Positions 5,507 through 13,373 of a DNA stretch of 15,899 nt are shown here, one piece after another. The notes under the pieces are model-generated. The model searched no databases, was not told the DNA's origin, and saw nothing but the letters and a program-made list of their open reading frames with translations. A program made the translations under genes and the position numbers. The stretch lies in assembly GCA_017615955.1 (NCBI GenBank), contig JAFZZD010000339.1, forward strand, positions 1 through 15,899, in the 5' to 3' direction. The DNA is from Victivallales bacterium. GTDB taxonomy: Bacteria; Verrucomicrobiota; Lentisphaeria; Oligosphaerales; Oligosphaeraceae. Each line of letters opens with the position of its first letter. Position 1 is the stretch's first letter.

Positions 5507-6763
5507 ATGTATGATGTATTTAACATACCTGACTTCACGTTTCCAAAGGGCTTTCTCTGGGGCAGCGCCACGGCTGGCCACCAGATCGAGGGCGACAACA
5601 ACAATTCCCAGAGGTGGCATGAAGAGCATCAGCCTGGTTTCGATGGCGTTCCTTCCGGCAAGGCATGCAACCACTACCAGCTGTTCAGGCAGGATGCGCA
5701 GCTGGTGCATGACCTGGGGCACCAGGCCTACAGAATGTCCCTGGAATGGAGCCGCATGGAGCCAGTCTGCGGCACCTGGGACGAGGAGGCCTTCCTGCAT
5801 TATGAAGAGGAGCTTCAGCTATACAAGAAGCTGGGCATAAAGACATTCGTCACCCTTACGCATTTCACATGGCCCCAATGGTTCGAGGAGCTGGGCGGCG
5901 TCAGCAAAAAAGACAACTTCAAGTATTTTCTGCGCTTTGCGGAAAAGGCCGTGAAGCGCTACGATGGTCTGGTGGACTTCTGGCTGGTGCTGAACGAAAA
6001 GACACATACCCTGCTGCCAGACGGACTGAATTTCATCAGGCTTCATGCCGTGACCTACCGCCTCATCAAGACGCTCAGCAAGGCGCCAGTCAGCTCGGCG
6101 CACATGGCATTGCAATACTGGCCATGCAGGTACTATGACGAGCTGGACAACACCATGGCGGCATACAAGGATTTCCAGACAAACGGCGCCTTTCTGCATG
6201 CCATCAGGACAGGCGAACTCATAGCGCCCCACGAGGAGGGAGAGGAATGCCCCGAGGCAAAGGGCGCGGTGGATTTCTGGGCGCTGAATCTATACACCAG
6301 GGAATTGGTGGATGCCCGCAAGAAGAACCTACGGGCACCGCGTTTTCCCCACAAATACCTGCCTTTGATAGAAAAGCCATTCTACTTCGAGGAATTCTTC
6401 CCAGAGGGATGCACCGCCATGATGGAGCGCTTCAGGGACTATCCCGTCTATATGACTGAGAACGGCTGCTGCTGCAATGACGACCGCTTCCGCATCGTCT
6501 ATATCACGCTGTACCTCTCCGCCTTGCATGACGCGCTGAAGCGCGGCGTGGACTTGCGCGGCTACCTGTACTGGTCGCTGATGGACAACTACGAGTGGAG
6601 CAGTTTCCTGCCGCGCTTCGGTCTGGTGGATGTTGATTTCAAGAACTTCAAGCGCACGCCTAAGCCAAGCGCATATTTCTACAAGGAAATCATAGAAAAC
6701 AACGGCTTCTCACAGAAAATACTGCGAAAATACCTTGCAGAACTGCCCACGTTAACAATGTAA
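5507..6763 (+). CDS. GH1-family beta-glycosidase
   Basis: The 418-residue retaining beta-glycosidase of family GH1 hydrolyses beta-linked oligosaccharides or aryl glycosides. It opens with the GH1 N-terminal signature FPKGFLWGSATAGHQIEGD (residues 12-30). The acid/base is Glu164 in WLVLNEK (usually TFNEP) and the nucleophile is Glu318 in YMTENG. YWSLMDNYEWSSFLPRFGLVDVDF is the classic C-terminal aglycone-site block. It is somewhat shorter than the usual 440-480 residues. No signal peptide is present, so it acts in the cytoplasm on imported sugars. AAGGAG at 5493-5498 lies 8 bases before the ATG. The gene is separated from leuA by a palindrome-rich spacer and is convergent with the aldolase gene, whose stop is 37 bases away. 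Substrate and phospho-specificity cannot be read from sequence. Confidence 0.88.
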   Translation: MYDVFNIPDFTFPKGFLWGSATAGHQIEGDNNNSQRWHEEHQPGFDGVPSGKACNHYQLFRQDAQLVHDLGHQAYRMSLEWSRMEPVCGTWDEEAFLHYEEELQLYKKLGIKTFVTLTHFTWPQWFEELGGVSKKDNFKYFLRFAEKAVKRYDGLVDFWLVLNEKTHTLLPDGLNFIRLHAVTYRLIKTLSKAPVSSAHMALQYWPCRYYDELDNTMAAYKDFQTNGAFLHAIRTGELIAPHEEGEECPEAKGAVDFWALNLYTRELVDARKKNLRAPRFPHKYLPLIEKPFYFEEFFPEGCTAMMERFRDYPVYMTENGCCCNDDRFRIVYITLYLSALHDALKRGVDLRGYLYWSLMDNYEWSSFLPRFGLVDVDFKNFKRTPKPSAYFYKEIIENNGFSQKILRKYLAELPTLTM

Positions 6764-6800
6764 ATCTTCATGGCAGCGGGCTAATTCCCAGAGATTCTTG

Positions 6801-7574
6801 TCATGGAAGATTATTTCTGACTTCAGCAAGTTGCTTGCGTATTTGCGCGGCAAAGAAACCTGCATCATCAAAAATCGCCTTCCAGTCCATGGGGCGATTT
6901 TGCCAGAAGTCCTGATTTCCGCAGAAGCCTCCGAGCATCACACCAGCCGCCTTTGTCCTTTCTCGAACGTGGTCTATTGCAGCGATGATTTCAGGGTCGT
7001 CAAAACATCCAGGCTTGCCGTATGAAGTGGAAAGATCGTATGGACCGATGCAGACACTGTCAATGCCAGGCACAGCAAGTATATCGTCAATGTTCTCCAC
7101 GGCCTCCTTGTGCTCTATCTGAACAATCACCATCGGGTCGTGCTCCGACAATGCGACGTATTCAGAAAGGGATATGGCATTGTATCCGTTCTGGCGTCGC
7201 GTCGCGAAACCACGTTCACCGCCGTGCACGGGATACCTGCAGGCGCTTACAGCCTGCCTCGCAATTTCAGCATTGTTGACCATCGGGATGATTACGCCCG
7301 CAGGCCCCAAATCAAGTATTGGCTTCAACAGATAATTAACGCTCCACGGTACACGAACAAACGCCGCGCAATTTGTCCCCTTGACAGCCATAAGCATATT
7401 CTGGACATCTGTGATCACCATTGGTGAATGTTCCATGTCTATCCAAACAAAATCCATGCCGTTTTCAGCGGCAAGTTCAGTCATGCTTGGATCGAACATG
7501 GTGATTACCATGCCATACGCAGTCCTTCCAGACGCAATCGTGCGGCGGAATGCCTCTAAATTGTTGACTTTCAT
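6801..7574 (-). CDS. HpcH/HpaI-family aldolase (keto-deoxy sugar acid type)
   Basis: The 257-residue class II, divalent-metal aldolase cleaves 2-keto-3-deoxy acids to pyruvate (or similar) and an aldehyde. Seen: WIDMEHSP (44-51, His49 the likely base), VRVPW with Arg74, GPAGVIIPMVNN (90-101), GGERGF (118-123), metal ligands Glu154 in VQIEHKEAVEN and Asp180 in GPYDLS. These match the HpaI/RhmA/GarL group. GGAGG lies just before the ATG. It is last in a three-gene minus-strand operon, 18 bases after the beta-propeller gene. That context favours a role in sugar-acid catabolism, such as a 2-keto-3-deoxy-rhamnonate or glucarate-type substrate, over aromatic degradation. The exact substrate is inferred. 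Confidence 0.85.
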   Translation of the reverse strand: MKVNNLEAFRRTIASGRTAYGMVITMFDPSMTELAAENGMDFVWIDMEHSPMVITDVQNMLMAVKGTNCAAFVRVPWSVNYLLKPILDLGPAGVIIPMVNNAEIARQAVSACRYPVHGGERGFATRRQNGYNAISLSEYVALSEHDPMVIVQIEHKEAVENIDDILAVPGIDSVCIGPYDLSTSYGKPGCFDDPEIIAAIDHVRERTKAAGVMLGGFCGNQDFWQNRPMDWKAIFDDAGFFAAQIRKQLAEVRNNLP

Positions 7575-7592
7575 TTATTTTCCTCCAATGAA

Positions 7593-8996
7593 TCAGAAAC
7601 CAGGATGCTGTTCCAAAATGCCCAATTCCCTATAGCGTATTCCCTCCACGGTCATCAATGGTATTGCATCGTACTCGATTGAGAAGAGTTTTCCATTGGT
7701 CATGGAAATTTCCACGATAAGGGTTTTCTTTTTGAAATCGTCAAGTTTGCCATTTTTCCATTGTGGCGTCCAATTTGCGGAATCACCGCTGAACGGGATG
7801 CAGTCTTCATGGGAGCGCACCATTGCGGCAACGCCATCAGTGGTGTCATAGATTGCGCAGGTCGCCTTCTCAGCCACAAGATTTATCTTCAAGTCGCCGC
7901 CATTCCAGACTGCCTCCCTCAATGCGAGAAGCGAGGGTTCATCGGCCTTTTCCGTCTTCAGGCAAATGAAGCCATCTTTTCTGAGGCGGAGTATCCTAAC
8001 GGCAGTCTTTCCCAGGATTTCTTCAGGCGTAGAGCCATGGGGTGCATGGCTGCTTCCAGTATAAATCAGCCATGAACCGTCTTCCTGTTTCAAGTAGGAT
8101 GTGGGGAAGGTCATCTGCCACAAGCCGTCCCCCGCATCTAGTTCTGATCCAAGGAAATACTTTCGTAGGGAGCGCTGCCAATGCCGCCCATTCAGGGAAT
8201 ATGCCAGCTGCACGCCCATGGTTCCTCCGCGGAACTTATGCTCGTAGGATTGCGGGAAGCCAGTGTATATGAGCGGGAAGCCAATGAACCAGCCATCCAT
8301 TTCCAGTGCCGTCATGCCATAGATTTCAGCCAGCGGCAAGTCCTCCGAATCCGCCTGGAGACAAAGTTCCACAGGGGAGTATCGGTGCCAGTCCGCTGTC
8401 TCTGTGATGGCGACGCGGCGTTGGCCCCAGTCTGGTCTGGTGAGGACGACATTTGTCTTGTGGATTGGGTTGTGGAAGCATCCTGTGACTGGTTCAGTGC
8501 CTCGAGTATTCCAACAGCTGTCTTCCATGCGGGTCCAGTGGAACAGGTCTGGCGAAGAGAGAACATAGTCATTAATGAATCTTTTCGGGTACAAATCAGT
8601 ATGGTCGGAAAGCAGGAGTTTATACCGCTGTGACTTAGGCGCCATGGGGTCGTCAAACAAGTTGGCTATCTCGGAATTGTTTGGCAGCGGAATATCCAGC
8701 TGATTAGGCAATGCTGGCTGCTTTGGTAAAGCATCCTCGGGGATATTTGCGGCTTTGAACGAAATGCCATCATCGCTTACAGCCAAGGCAGGCACTATTT
8801 TCTTCTGTCCATCCAAATATCCATGATACAAGAGATAGAAACGTCCATCAGGTCCCCGCGTGGCAAATGCCCAGGCATAGCCGCAGGATACTCTGGGATC
8901 GATAAATGTGCCGCATGATACGGGCGCCCCGTAATCGCGTGCCAGATGCTCGCGTTTCAGCAACCTGGTGTCGTCAAAAAACAAGTGCTTGAACAT
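7593..8996 (-). CDS. cytoplasmic five-bladed beta-propeller glycosidase-like protein (GH43/GH32-like)
   Basis: The 467-residue protein starts MFKHLFFDDTRLLKREHLAR. Repeated blade-like motifs are seen: GPDGRFYLLYHGY followed by ALAVSDDGISF, KLLLSDHTD with YVLSSPDLFHWTRMEDS, and GVQLAYSLNGRHWQR, with GSWLIYTGSSH near residue 360. The 'D-G-x-W/F-Y-L-x-Y' and 'S-x-D-G-x-x-F/W' pattern is typical of the GH32/43/68 and related superfamily. A C-terminal beta-sandwich-like part follows (residues about 385-467). It lacks a signal peptide. ATG at 8996 is chosen because GGAG lies 6 bases before it; an upstream in-frame ATG at 9140 would run inside the preceding gene. It begins 10 bases after that gene's stop. 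Subfamily and substrate are not assignable. Confidence 0.65.
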   Translation of the reverse strand: MFKHLFFDDTRLLKREHLARDYGAPVSCGTFIDPRVSCGYAWAFATRGPDGRFYLLYHGYLDGQKKIVPALAVSDDGISFKAANIPEDALPKQPALPNQLDIPLPNNSEIANLFDDPMAPKSQRYKLLLSDHTDLYPKRFINDYVLSSPDLFHWTRMEDSCWNTRGTEPVTGCFHNPIHKTNVVLTRPDWGQRRVAITETADWHRYSPVELCLQADSEDLPLAEIYGMTALEMDGWFIGFPLIYTGFPQSYEHKFRGGTMGVQLAYSLNGRHWQRSLRKYFLGSELDAGDGLWQMTFPTSYLKQEDGSWLIYTGSSHAPHGSTPEEILGKTAVRILRLRKDGFICLKTEKADEPSLLALREAVWNGGDLKINLVAEKATCAIYDTTDGVAAMVRSHEDCIPFSGDSANWTPQWKNGKLDDFKKKTLIVEISMTNGKLFSIEYDAIPLMTVEGIRYRELGILEQHPGF

Positions 8997-9006
8997 TGCG
9001 TTCTCC

Positions 9007-12000
9007 TTACTTGAAAAGGATGAAAGCGGAATCCCTCCCCTCAAGCTCCAAGGTGAGAATTCCGTTCTCAAGTCTATAGTTCTTCTTGTTGAACACATCT
9101 GCGCCAGCCAAGTTCCTAAAGGAAGCCAACTGCGGGGCATTCAGCTTGACCTGCATCTTTTGCGCCTGGTCAGTGTCGTTCAGCGCCACCAAAAACAGCT
9201 TATTTCCATTAGTATAAACTGATGCCATAATCCTTGGATGCTCGGGAATGCACACAACTGGCTTGTCCTTCTTGAAGTAGCCATAGAATCTCACGTCCTC
9301 CCAGCCAAAGATCTCCAACGCTTCGTACAGTTTGTCAACATGGCCTTCGCCTTTGGGCGGCAGTTTTTCGTTTTGCATCCAGAAGTCGAGAATCGGGTAC
9401 ATTTTGTGCAGCTGCAAATATGCCAGAAAGTGCCGCAGTGGCTTGTCCCATTCAGGCTTCATAGGATTGTATGAGGAGATGTTTTCTGGATTGTAGCCCT
9501 GAAGACCACGCAGGAATTGCGGTATCAGGGAAATAGAATGCTCGCCTACGTGGGAGGCGTACGCGATGCGCATGAGTTCTGGATACAGCACATCGTAGTA
9601 TGCGCCGTGCTTGGCAAGGTAGCGGTCATACATCTCGCCTGCAACACAAAGGTCAAAAAACGAATCGACTGGAGTCCTTGTCATATACAAATGCGCATAG
9701 AAATAGGCATCGGGACGTGCACGCTTCAGCATTCTGTATGCACGTATGTAGTATTCCCTTAGTTTGTACAGGTCATTGTCCTGCTGCACATCCCCGAACT
9801 CATCTGTCCAGGCGCAGCCATGCAGCGTATTTCCGCAGGCACGTGGCCAGGACAGGTCGAAGTAGAAGCCCGCATTGCAGAAATTAAGTTCATGTGGGGT
9901 AAGTATGGTCTGGATGCAGGATATCTGCATGTCAAAATGGGAGGGCTCGTTCATGCAAGTCCAAGTCCAGCTGAAGGGAAGGCGGAATACTCCTGGATTT
10001 ACGCTGAATGAACCCAGTGGCGGCGGGGGATTCGTCCACAGGGAGGCATAGTAGTGCCAGCCAGGTGAAAATACGGATGAGCCCTTTGGCGGGACATACG
10101 CGAAGTACTGCATCTTATCCAGGTCAGCGCGATTGTCGCTTCTCAAGCGGTTCTTGATCCAGTTGGCAAATGTGTCGAGGTATCCTGGCTGCACGTAGCC
10201 AAAGTACTTGCCAGAGACTGCCACATGCACGAGATTGTGCCTTTCACGTGCACGCTCCGTGCCCTTTCTCTTTGGCTTGACAGGCGTGCCATCCAGATAG
10301 AACGCAAGCTTTCTCTTGCCGCTGAGTTTGATTGGCGTGTCAATCATGTTCATTGTCAACAAGACACTTTTTGCATCCAAATCAATTGACATGGACTTGG
10401 CCTTGTCCTTTATGCGCCAGCCACGCTTGCTCTGGGTGCCTCCCATAAGGCCCACCTCGTCACCGCCGCACCACCAGAATGGCTTCTGCACGAAGTTGAT
10501 GTCATAGTGCTGCTTCGGGTTGTCCCTGAAACTGAGTTTCTCGAAGATGCTGCTGCAGTCGTCAAAGGCATCGATGTGCTCCCTGTCCATGGGTATCTTG
10601 AGTTGAAGTGACTGGTAGTCCCCCTCACCAAGTTCCACTTCAAAATACATCATTCCATCGAACTCGGCGCGGACATTTACCTCCATTGGCAAAGCGCCTG
10701 TGGACTTGAGGGTGTAGATTGCACGTGCGTCGCATACGCTGTCCAACTTTGCCTTGAATTGGACGGGGCTGCCGTTGGCGACCAAGGCGATTGGTGCTGT
10801 AAGCAGCTCTTTCTTCTGGCTGACGAAGCTGGAGATGATGCCCGCGCCGCCGAAAGTGCATTCACGGCCCCAGCATTGGAAAACACTGTCTTTAGCCTTC
10901 ACTGGAGGCCATGGGGGCAAGGTGGCATCAACATTTTCAATGCCGTATTGCGTCCCAGTCCAGGGCCCGCCGTTCTTGTAGTAGCCATATTCCTCTTGGC
11001 CCTCGATAATCTTTTTGCCGTCTGGGGCCGTCACCTGGAATTTGACATCATAGACCGCGCCAGGCGTCAACTTCGACACATCAATTTTACCGTGCGTGAC
11101 CGATGAATCATCGGGTATGTCCACAGTTTCCTCATATTCCACGTTTTTGTCCTTGCGCAGGAATGTGGCATGCAGCTTATTCTTTCCTGAACCAAGCGAG
11201 TTGTTTCTATACACGAACACCAACTTGTCCTTGGGTATGTCTGTGTAGATGAAACTGTGCACCAGCGCAATGGCATTGTGGTAGTCTATGGAGTTGTGAT
11301 ATAGCATGCCATGCTTCTTCGACAGGACTGTGATGTCCAGGAATCTGTCCTTTGGCAGTGCTCTAGTGCATTTTTCTGTAAGTTCCACACCTTTGGCGAC
11401 TTTCAAATCCTTGGAATAAATGAAGGGCTTGTAATTGTCCATGGCCTCCATTTTCCAAGAGATGACGTCATCCTCGTCAGACCTGATGTGGAGTGCACAG
11501 TCCAATTGAGCGGCATTAAGCTGCCCGAAGCCCGTCACATCGATTTGCGGCGCGTTCTTCATCAGCTTTAGTTGTGCAAAGCGGGTCTTGTCAGAGTATG
11601 ATCTGCCGCTTGGTGAAATCTGCGTGAATTCACCTGCGCCGACGAATGTTCTGCATATATTCAGCCTCAATGCCTTACCGTCCTCTGGCTTCACACCGAA
11701 GTTGGACCAGGGAATCGCCGCCTCAAAGTGCCATTTGCCACCGATTGTCTTGCTGTTGAAAACAACGCCTTCGCTGTTCCAGTTGATGTCATTGTCCTTT
11801 GCATCGAAGAAACCATTGCCTGAATTGAAAATGAAATGGTATTCATGCTGCGTGCCATAGATGTCTGTCATGTACAGCTCCACGCTGTCATCCGTGTAAG
11901 GCGTGCTGTCCCGTCCAGACTGTGTTGTTGCGGTGGCCTTGTCAGATATCATACCCAGGTAGAAGTTCTGCTCATCGTATGCAAGGTTCCATGTGCTCTG

Positions 12001-12894
12001 CAATGACGAGTAGTAGTTCTCCCTGGTGGAGCGGAAGCCATTTCCGCTTATGGAGTACTCGTTTGCCTTAACCTCGCCATCCACAAGCGCCGTGCGTGGC
12101 GCGGCGCAGAATTCCAGCGGTGCACCGCTGACGCCGTTCTTCGCCAGGCGTTCGTATTCCGCCTTCATGGCGCTCTCATTCAGGCGCACTCCATTGTATA
12201 TGCGCAAATCGTCAATTGTCGTGACACCGGGATTGCCCATCCAGTGCTGCCCCAGGACTATGGTGTTGAAGTCAACTGGCATCAACTTATTCATGGGGAC
12301 AAGCGCCCGTGAGATGCCGTCTATGTGAAGTTCCAGTGTCTTTTCATCGTATGCGAAGCACAAGTGATGCCATTCCCCTTTTTTCCAATTGCGGACTGGA
12401 AATCTGGCGACTGTGGATGGCGTCTTTTTTGCCAGGTCGCCATAGAACACAGCCATGTCGTTGTTGGGCGTCTTGTACAGGAAAATGCGATGCCCTGAAC
12501 CTTCTGCGGAGAAGAAGGTGTGGTACTCGCCGTCAGAGCCTTTCCAGTCATCCAGTCGCACCCATACGCTCACTGTTCCAGCCAGTCTGCTCAAGGAGGG
12601 CAGTGGCTTGTATATTATCTTGTATATGTTGCCATCCTCCAGTTTCCCAATGCGAACGCCCTTTCCCTCAATTGAGGGAACCAGAAGCGCATCCTCCTTG
12701 TATTTGCCTATGGGAGAGATTGCCCCTTTCATGCCGATTGGGTCAGTGAAGCCCTCCAGCACACTCCCTATGTTTCCCGTGCCTCCCACGTCCGCCTGAA
12801 CACCTCTGTTGAAAGATATCACGACATCTGGCTCCACCGCCAGCGCAGCCAGCGATATGACTGCAAACAAAATTGTTGCGATGCGTCTCTTCAT
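9007..12894 (-). CDS. large secreted LamG/CBM9/glycoside-hydrolase-like protein
   Basis: The 1295-residue protein has a signal peptide (MKRRIATILFAVISLAALA, probable cleavage after Ala19). Residues about 20-245 form a LamG/concanavalin-like jelly roll (GTVSVWVRLDDW, KKGEWHHLCFAYD, IDDLRIYNGV). Residues about 260-450 resemble the CBM9-like module found in such proteins (LAYDEQNFYLGM, DDSVELYMTD, HFEAAIPWSNFG). A middle beta-rich part precedes a probable TIM-barrel region (about 800-1190) with PFSWTWTCMNEPSHFDM and GCAWTDEFGD, then a terminal beta-sandwich that closes with GRDSAFILF. This resembles the DUF6067-type 'glycoside hydrolase domain' proteins of Lentisphaerota, Planctomycetes and Verrucomicrobia. 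It is first in the operon and behind a promoter candidate. Catalytic residues and substrate are not established. Confidence 0.75.
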   Translation of the reverse strand: MKRRIATILFAVISLAALAVEPDVVISFNRGVQADVGGTGNIGSVLEGFTDPIGMKGAISPIGKYKEDALLVPSIEGKGVRIGKLEDGNIYKIIYKPLPSLSRLAGTVSVWVRLDDWKGSDGEYHTFFSAEGSGHRIFLYKTPNNDMAVFYGDLAKKTPSTVARFPVRNWKKGEWHHLCFAYDEKTLELHIDGISRALVPMNKLMPVDFNTIVLGQHWMGNPGVTTIDDLRIYNGVRLNESAMKAEYERLAKNGVSGAPLEFCAAPRTALVDGEVKANEYSISGNGFRSTRENYYSSLQSTWNLAYDEQNFYLGMISDKATATTQSGRDSTPYTDDSVELYMTDIYGTQHEYHFIFNSGNGFFDAKDNDINWNSEGVVFNSKTIGGKWHFEAAIPWSNFGVKPEDGKALRLNICRTFVGAGEFTQISPSGRSYSDKTRFAQLKLMKNAPQIDVTGFGQLNAAQLDCALHIRSDEDDVISWKMEAMDNYKPFIYSKDLKVAKGVELTEKCTRALPKDRFLDITVLSKKHGMLYHNSIDYHNAIALVHSFIYTDIPKDKLVFVYRNNSLGSGKNKLHATFLRKDKNVEYEETVDIPDDSSVTHGKIDVSKLTPGAVYDVKFQVTAPDGKKIIEGQEEYGYYKNGGPWTGTQYGIENVDATLPPWPPVKAKDSVFQCWGRECTFGGAGIISSFVSQKKELLTAPIALVANGSPVQFKAKLDSVCDARAIYTLKSTGALPMEVNVRAEFDGMMYFEVELGEGDYQSLQLKIPMDREHIDAFDDCSSIFEKLSFRDNPKQHYDINFVQKPFWWCGGDEVGLMGGTQSKRGWRIKDKAKSMSIDLDAKSVLLTMNMIDTPIKLSGKRKLAFYLDGTPVKPKRKGTERARERHNLVHVAVSGKYFGYVQPGYLDTFANWIKNRLRSDNRADLDKMQYFAYVPPKGSSVFSPGWHYYASLWTNPPPPLGSFSVNPGVFRLPFSWTWTCMNEPSHFDMQISCIQTILTPHELNFCNAGFYFDLSWPRACGNTLHGCAWTDEFGDVQQDNDLYKLREYYIRAYRMLKRARPDAYFYAHLYMTRTPVDSFFDLCVAGEMYDRYLAKHGAYYDVLYPELMRIAYASHVGEHSISLIPQFLRGLQGYNPENISSYNPMKPEWDKPLRHFLAYLQLHKMYPILDFWMQNEKLPPKGEGHVDKLYEALEIFGWEDVRFYGYFKKDKPVVCIPEHPRIMASVYTNGNKLFLVALNDTDQAQKMQVKLNAPQLASFRNLAGADVFNKKNYRLENGILTLELEGRDSAFILFK

Positions 12895-12967
12895 TTTCCT
12901 TGTTTCCCTTTTGGCTATGTTATTGGTAATATTCTAGCATCATCGCCCCAAAAATCATTACTGCCAA

Positions 12968-12996
12968 ATTATAATAAAATCATCATTATCTGCCAG
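12968..12996 (-). promoter_or_regulatory. sigma70-like promoter for the glycan operon
   Basis: On the minus strand CTGGCA (-35, 12996-12991) is followed after 17 bases by a perfect TATAAT (-10, 12973-12968). The start would be near 12961, giving a leader of about 65 bases. An imperfect direct repeat AAAATCATTACTGCCA (12951-12966) and AAAATCATCATTATCTGCCA (12976-12995) overlaps the promoter and suggests a regulator site. Confidence 0.5.
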
Positions 12997-13034
12997 TCTG
13001 AAGATAAAACACAAAAATACTCTACATTGACTTC

Positions 13035-13050
13035 TTCGATTTTAATCGAA
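13035..13050. promoter_or_regulatory. operator-like palindrome TTCGATTttAATCGAA
   Basis: Two perfect 7-base arms with a 2-base centre lie midway between the minus-strand promoter candidate (12968-12996) and the plus-strand one (13074-13102). A single bound dimer here could control both directions. The XRE domain of the downstream fusion protein is the obvious local candidate to bind it, by inference. Confidence 0.45.
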
Positions 13051-13073
13051 CGCTACAAAATCAGCACAGGCGA

Positions 13074-13102
13074 TTGGCGTTTTTTTTAAGCTGCGCTAAA
13101 TT
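13074..13102 (+). promoter_or_regulatory. promoter candidate for the 37-codon ORF and fusion gene
   Basis: TTGGCG (13074-13079), 17 bases, then TAAATT (13097-13102). Each hexamer matches consensus at four of six places. The start would be near 13109, about 24 bases before the small ORF, giving a leader of about 265 bases to the fusion gene. Confidence 0.4.
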
Positions 13103-13132
13103 CACGCACATTCAAACCAGCGAAGATTGAAT

Positions 13133-13246
13133 ATGACACAGGCAAAGGCACACGAAGTCAAGCAGAACGGCACAGGATTTGCGCTGTCGTTCCGTGCTGC
13201 CTCCATTTTTGCCGTTGTTTTTGCTATTATCATCATAATTAGTTAG
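13133..13246 (+). CDS. 37-residue leader peptide or small membrane protein
   Basis: The ORF begins MTQAKAHEVKQNGTGF, turns hydrophobic at residue 16 and ends SIFAVVFAIIIIIS. The last codons before the TAG are five consecutive Ile codons (ATT ATC ATC ATA ATT) and one Ser. Two readings are possible. One is a single-pass small membrane protein, with a charged N-terminus and a roughly 20-residue hydrophobic helix. The other is a leader peptide whose Ile/Val run senses branched-chain aminoacyl-tRNA, as in ilv attenuators. No strong ribosome site precedes it. ATTCAA (13110-13115) and TTGAAT (13127-13132) form a dyad right before the ATG, and a similar dyad precedes the main gene. Its stop codon abuts the first of two overlapping stems. 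Confidence 0.4.
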   Translation: MTQAKAHEVKQNGTGFALSFRAASIFAVVFAIIIIIS

Positions 13247-13306
13247 ACCACCCGATTGTGCCTTGTGCGGGCTGATACGGGTGGTCCAGAGGATGCCCCG
13301 TATCAG
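13246..13306 (+). promoter_or_regulatory. two mutually exclusive stems, attenuator-like
   Basis: Stem A: GACCACCCG (13246-13254) with CGGGTGGTC (13278-13286), 9 perfect pairs. Stem B: CTGATACGGG (13272-13281) with CCCGTATCAG (13297-13306), 10 perfect pairs. They share 13278-13281, so only one can be complete at a time. A further CCCGTAT (13321-13327, followed by TTTT) could replace the right arm of B. A ribosome on the final Ile codons or stop of the 37-codon ORF would cover the left arm of A and favour B. No clear terminator hairpin with a U-run follows. Confidence 0.55.
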
Positions 13307-13373
13307 GCGTCTTATGCTCCCCCGTATTTTCCTGTGCATTCAACAGTCACCAACCAAGAAGGATTGAATCACA

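Noticed and set aside
6764..6800. Terminator between the convergent GH1 and aldolase genes
   Set aside because: No stem with a U-run was found in the 37-base gap.
8997..9140. Upstream start for the beta-propeller gene
   Set aside because: The extension would lie inside the preceding gene and lacks a ribosome site, whereas ATG 8996 has GGAG at the right distance.
13112..13339. 75-codon minus-strand open frame
   Set aside because: It is antisense to the 37-codon ORF and its stems, and has no ribosome site.
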